Source: an uncultured Collinsella sp. (lineage in GTDB: Bacteria > Actinomycetota > Coriobacteriia > Coriobacteriales > Coriobacteriaceae). From it: a DNA stretch of 8,759 bases. The position numbers and the translations under genes were made by a program. The notes beneath the pieces were generated by a model. That model saw only the letters and a list, made by a program, of their open reading frames with translations. It was not told where the DNA came from and made no database searches. Each line of letters opens with the position of its first letter. The stretch's first letter is position 1. The DNA is taken from positions 1 through 8,759 of the forward strand of contig CAUBWQ010000028.1 of assembly GCA_958439775.1 (NCBI GenBank). The letters run 5' to 3'. Positions 5,864-8,759 of this stretch are shown piece by piece.

Positions 5864-6493
5864 TTACCCCCGCAGGTAGGCGATGGCGATCTGCGTGCGG
5901 TTGCGCAGACCCATTTTGGCAAGGATCGAGCTGATGTGGTTGCGCACGGTGCCTTCGCCCATATAGGCGGTGGCAGCGATCTCCTTGTTGTCGAGGCCGC
6001 GGGCGATGAGCTCGGCGACTTCGAACTCGCGGTCGGTCAGGCTGGCAAAGGCGGCGGGCCGGCGGGTCGCGCCGGCCTCGACGTCCGCCCCATCAAAGTT
6101 GATATCCTCGATCGCCTTACCCTCGAGCACGCGTTTGCCGTCCATGACCTGCGCCAACGCTGGCGGAATGGCGGCGACATCGGTTTTGATCAGATAGCCG
6201 CGGGCACCCAGTTTGAGCGCCGACACAATGTACTCGTCATCCGAGAATGTCGTCAGAAACACCACGCGCGCCGCAGGGTCGCGCTCGAGGATCTCGCGTG
6301 CCGCCGAAAGGCGGTCGCGCTCCGGCATCTGAATGTCGAGCAGTGCGATATCGGGTGCGTGCTCGGCGTAGAGCGCCAACGCATCGTTGCCGTTGGCGCC
6401 GGTGCCCACCACCTCGATCTGCGGCTGGGCGCCCAGGATAATCTTGAGCGAATCGACCACCAAGCGGTCGTCGTCGACAACGATGAGCCTCAT
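5864..6493 (-). CDS. NarL/FixJ-family response regulator
   Basis: A 209-aa two-component transcription regulator. Residues 1-~118 are a receiver domain: acidic pocket Asp7/Asp8, phospho-acceptor Asp53 (IALLDIQMP), Thr81/Thr82 and Lys103 (YLIKTD). Residues ~152-209 are a LuxR-type helix-turn-helix: LTDREFEVAELIARGLDNKE, then GTVRNHISSILAKMG with the recognition helix. After MP the usual Gly-x-(D/N)-Gly is replaced by Glu-Arg-Asp-Arg, an uncommon loop for this family. The ATG lies inside the kinase gene's end (ATGA, 4-nt overlap), with AAGGAG 12-17 nt upstream and GAGGA nearer. It is probably phosphorylated by the adjoining kinase. The likely target is the divergent ABC gene (inference from position). 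Confidence 0.93.
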   Translation of the reverse strand: MRLIVVDDDRLVVDSLKIILGAQPQIEVVGTGANGNDALALYAEHAPDIALLDIQMPERDRLSAAREILERDPAARVVFLTTFSDDEYIVSALKLGARGYLIKTDVAAIPPALAQVMDGKRVLEGKAIEDINFDGADVEAGATRRPAAFASLTDREFEVAELIARGLDNKEIAATAYMGEGTVRNHISSILAKMGLRNRTQIAIAYLRG

Positions 6494-7635
6494 CGGTCCT
6501 CATCTCCTTGCTGTTTGGGAACGGTGGCAAACACACGCCAGCCGCCGGCGCCGGCACGCGGACCGGCGGTGAAGGTGCCGCCAAGCGCCTCGATGCGCTC
6601 GCGCATGGAGGCGAGCCCCATGCCCTCCGCGGCGCCACGGCCGATTGCTTGGACCCCGCCCACGCCATCGTCGGTAACGATGAGCTGGTAAAACGACGGA
6701 TGCTCCATGCACCGTACGGTGACAGTATGGGCGCAAGCGTGGCGCATGGTGTTGGAGAGCGCCTCGCGCAGGACCGCCGTAAAGCAGTTCGCGACGTTTG
6801 CGGGCGCATGTTCGGTCATAACTTCAAGCTCAATCTGCGGGCCACCGTCCGAGCGCGCGCCTTCAACAATGCGTTCGAGCTGCACGGAAAGGTCGACGGC
6901 GTTGTCGTTGAGCGCGTGGACGCTGGTGCGCACAAGCTGGAGCGCCTCGTCAACCGTGCGTTTGACGTCGGCGAAATCGGCGGCGACGCCGGGCTCATCG
7001 GCATGGACCACGCGCAAGGCCTCGGCTTGAAGCGAAGCGCGCGTGAGCTGGTGGCCCACGTTATCGTGGATTTCGCGCGCGATGCGGGCGCGTTCGCCGA
7101 GCGTCGCGAGCTCGACTTCGTAGTCCTGGCGGTCGGCAAGATCGCGGTTGCGCGCTTCGAGCGCGAGGGCTCGTTCCTGCAGCTCGTCGCGGGTGCGGCG
7201 CATGTGCCGCTGCTCGCGCTCCAACTGGGCGGTACGTAGCGATAGCAAGGTGGCGGCAACCGAAAGGATGGCGGTCAGCAGGAGCGTTCGGGCGGTAAGC
7301 GCATCGGCACGAAGGTCCGCGACGAGCGCAAAGACAAAGGCGACGCCAATGCCCAGCGCGACCCAAACGTGTTCACGGCGCACGCGCCGCGCGATGTCAT
7401 AGAGGGCGAGAGGCGCAAACGGCACAAACGGCGGCACGAAGACAGCCGCGATGATGTAAACGTAACTCGTGGCCTCGCTTGTGCGGCGCGTGCGTTCTCC
7501 CTGTGCGACCTCGGCCAGCGAGGTGGCGATAACTCCAAGGCAAAACGCCGCGACCAGGCGAGCGTCCACAGCAAGGCCCATGGCGGCCGCAATGCAGCAC
7601 GCCAGCACGATCGATTTGTCGAAAAGCCTGTTCAT
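6490..7635 (-). CDS. Sensor histidine kinase, HisKA_3 (DesK/NarX-like) type
   Basis: A 381-aa membrane kinase. Residues ~8-133 contain about five hydrophobic segments (near 8-23, 27-44, 58-81, 89-108, 112-133) with only short loops, so it probably senses a signal in or at the membrane. Residues ~134-180 form a charged coiled-coil linker. The HisKA_3 motif ERARIAREIHDNVGHQL has the phospho-accepting His190. The HATPase domain shows the N-box REALSNTMRHA (Asn295), G1 DDGVGG (322-327) and G2 GMGLASMRER (338-347). The start at 7635 was chosen because the 55 codons upstream in frame have no hydrophobic or family character, and because a TACAAT box sits at leaderless spacing. Its partner is the regulator overlapped at its 3' end. 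Confidence 0.9.
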   Translation of the reverse strand: MNRLFDKSIVLACCIAAAMGLAVDARLVAAFCLGVIATSLAEVAQGERTRRTSEATSYVYIIAAVFVPPFVPFAPLALYDIARRVRREHVWVALGIGVAFVFALVADLRADALTARTLLLTAILSVAATLLSLRTAQLEREQRHMRRTRDELQERALALEARNRDLADRQDYEVELATLGERARIAREIHDNVGHQLTRASLQAEALRVVHADEPGVAADFADVKRTVDEALQLVRTSVHALNDNAVDLSVQLERIVEGARSDGGPQIELEVMTEHAPANVANCFTAVLREALSNTMRHACAHTVTVRCMEHPSFYQLIVTDDGVGGVQAIGRGAAEGMGLASMRERIEALGGTFTAGPRAGAGGWRVFATVPKQQGDEDR

Positions 7636-7641
7636 ACGGGT

Positions 7642-7647
7642 ATTGTA
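7642..7647 (-). promoter_or_regulatory. Candidate -10 box for a leaderless sensor-kinase mRNA
   Basis: On the minus strand TACAAT is followed by ACCCGT and then the kinase ATG at 7635. With the usual -12 to -7 placement, transcription would begin on the A of the ATG. No Shine-Dalgarno is present upstream. No -35 match is seen 17 bp further up (CCTCCC), so support rests on the -10 box and its spacing alone. Confidence 0.5.
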
Positions 7648-7699
7648 CGCGAAGCCGCGCGCGGGGGAGGCGCCGCCTGCGCAACTGTGACATTCCTCC

Positions 7700-7735
7700 C
7701 GTGCGGCAAAGCGGGGGGCGTCGGCAAGCCGCACG
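7700..7735. repeat. 8-bp inverted repeat in the divergent control region
   Basis: CGTGCGGC (7700-7707) and GCCGCACG (7728-7735) are perfect complements around a 20-nt spacer. It lies between the kinase and ABC genes and could be a protein-binding site or a small stem-loop. G+C richness makes chance occurrence plausible. Confidence 0.35.
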
Positions 7736-7748
7736 ACCAAGATCCTCG

Positions 7749-7772
7749 CACTCGTGACAAAGCTCACTGGTG
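7749..7772. promoter_or_regulatory. Candidate operator: CAC-N2-GTGA-N6-TCAC-N2-GTG palindrome
   Basis: GTGA (7754-7757) and TCAC (7764-7767) are symmetric around 7760/7761, and CAC (7749-7751) and GTG (7770-7772) add an outer symmetric pair. The GTGA-N6-TCAC core is the layout bound by CRP/FNR-family regulators, but a NarL-type dimer could also use such dyad symmetry. It ends 63 bp before the ABC start and lies 113 bp upstream of the kinase start. Confidence 0.4.
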
Positions 7773-7835
7773 GGCGCCGCCCGCTCCTGCGATGATGCAA
7801 TCGTACCGGGCCGCAAGCAACAGAAGGACCGCCTC

Positions 7836-8759
7836 ATGACAGATATCGTTCACGTCGAAAACCTCGTCAAGCGCTACGATGATCTTATCGCGCTCGACCA
7901 CTTTAACCTGAGCATCGCCCCCGGCGAGATCTTTGGCCTGCTGGGCCCCAACGGCTCGGGCAAGACCACGTCCATCAACTGCATTTTGCAGCTGCTTGCC
8001 TACGACAAAGGCACCATCGAGCTGTTCGGCGAACCCATGACGCCCGCCCGCTACGACCTCAAGCGCCGCATCGGCGTGGTGCCGCAGCAGGTGGCGGTGT
8101 TCGACAAGCTCACGGTGCGCGAGAACATCGGTTATTTCTGCAGCCTCTACGTCACCGACCGCAAGCGCCGCCGCGCGCTGGTGGACGAGGCAATCGACTT
8201 TGTCGGGCTGGGCGACTTTGCCAAGTTTCGCCCCGGCAAGCTCTCGGGCGGCCTGGCGCGTCGCCTCAACATCGCCTGCGGTATCGCGCACAAGCCCGAG
8301 CTCATCTTTTTTGACGAGCCCACGGTGGCGGTCGACCCGCAGAGCCGCAACGCCATCCTGGAGGGCATCTGCCGCCTGCGCGACGAGGGCGCCACGGTGG
8401 TGTATACCAGCCATTACATGGAGGAAGTCGAGCAAATCTGCAGTCGCATCATGATCATGGACGGCGGCCGCGTGCTGGCGCAGGGCACCAACGACGAGCT
8501 CAAGCGCATGATTCAGATGGGCGAGCGCGTGACCGTCGAGGTGGGCGCCGTCGAGCCAGCCACAATCGAGCGGCTGCGCGCCCTCGAGCACGTGCTTTCG
8601 GTTGAGCTTTCCGGCGGCGAGCTCATATGCACCTGCGAAGCGAGCCCGCACAACCTGGTGGACATCCTCGACACGCTGCGCGCCGCCGACGTGGCACTCG
8701 GCCGCGTGTGGAGCGAGCCGCCGACCCTCAACGACGTGTTCCTCGAGATCACCGGCCGC
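7836..8759 (+). CDS. ABC-2 type (drug/antibiotic exporter) transporter ATP-binding protein, 3' end outside window
   Basis: 308 codons are visible and the frame is still open at the edge. Walker A is GPNGSGKTT (37-45, Lys43). The Q-loop is VVPQQ (Gln84). The signature is KLSGGLARRLNIA (135-147). Walker B is LIFFDEP (156-162, Glu161). The D-loop region is VAVDPQSRN, and the switch His193 is in YTSHYMEEVEQIC. Residues ~225-308 are the small C-terminal domain typical of DrrA/LnrL-type ATPases, ending in LNDVFLEITGR, so few residues are missing. The ATG has AGAAGGA (7822-7828) 7 nt upstream. It powers an exporter whose permease genes should follow to the right. The divergent NarL-type system suggests induction by a membrane-active or antibiotic signal, as in the Bacillus LnrJK-LnrLMN module (analogy, not proof). 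Confidence 0.93.
   Translation, partial: MTDIVHVENLVKRYDDLIALDHFNLSIAPGEIFGLLGPNGSGKTTSINCILQLLAYDKGTIELFGEPMTPARYDLKRRIGVVPQQVAVFDKLTVRENIGYFCSLYVTDRKRRRALVDEAIDFVGLGDFAKFRPGKLSGGLARRLNIACGIAHKPELIFFDEPTVAVDPQSRNAILEGICRLRDEGATVVYTSHYMEEVEQICSRIMIMDGGRVLAQGTNDELKRMIQMGERVTVEVGAVEPATIERLRALEHVLSVELSGGELICTCEASPHNLVDILDTLRAADVALGRVWSEPPTLNDVFLEITGR

Noticed and set aside
5837..6691. 284-codon open frame on the plus strand (and 243 codons at 6508-7239)
   Set aside because: Both are antisense to the response regulator and kinase, which have complete catalytic motifs.
7636..7800. Upstream start for the histidine kinase at 7800
   Set aside because: The added 55 residues are Arg-rich without hydrophobic or family character and would cover the TACAAT box and most of the divergent control region.
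7764..8651. 295-codon open frame on the minus strand
   Set aside because: It is antisense to the ABC ATPase, whose Walker and signature motifs are unambiguous; no ribosome binding site or domain.

Overview
The window looks like a piece of the chromosome of a high-G+C anaerobic bacterium. The gene content (Ech-type energy-converting hydrogenase, NarL-type two-component system, drug-exporter-type ABC ATPase), the G+C-rich codon use and the Ala/Lys-rich protein tails suggest an actinobacterium of the Coriobacteriia, perhaps Collinsella. That assignment is an inference from style, not from a marker gene.

Region 1 (1-5306, + strand) is a compact operon for a membrane-bound group 4 [NiFe] hydrogenase in the order echA-echB-echC-echD-echE-echF. 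The first two genes are fused into one reading frame that enters from beyond the left edge. It holds a NuoL/antiporter-like proton or sodium pump module followed directly by a NuoH-like module. The remaining genes are the electron-transfer small subunit (EchC), the NuoC-like subunit (EchD), the Ni-binding catalytic subunit (EchE) and a 2x[4Fe-4S] ferredoxin subunit (EchF). Gaps are -1 to +12 nt, so all five cistrons are probably co-transcribed and translationally coupled. Together they would pass electrons between reduced ferredoxin and H+/H2 while moving ions across the membrane. Unusual points are the EchA-EchB fusion, Ala-rich C-terminal tails on EchC and EchD, and an EchE that stops immediately after its C-terminal Ni-binding motif, so it needs no maturation peptidase.

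Region 2 (5307-5863) is a 557-bp convergent intergenic region with no credible gene. It contains a perfect 14-bp GC-rich hairpin, then two diverged direct copies (about 165 bp each, offset about 247 bp) of an imperfect palindromic, MITE-like repeat. The first copy carries an intact bidirectional intrinsic terminator. The second folds back on itself along nearly its whole length.

Region 3 (5864-7635, - strand) is a two-gene operon encoding a membrane sensor histidine kinase (HisKA_3/DesK-NarX type) and its NarL/LuxR-type response regulator, with a 4-nt ATGA overlap. The kinase gene appears to be leaderless.

Region 4 (7636-7835) is a divergent intergenic control region with two inverted repeats, one having a GTGA-N6-TCAC core. 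From 7836 to the right edge runs the ATPase gene of an ABC-2 type exporter, cut near its C-terminus. A NarL-type two-component system beside such an ABC gene recalls the LnrJK-LnrLMN antibiotic-response modules of Bacillus. The kinase/regulator pair probably controls the divergent transporter.
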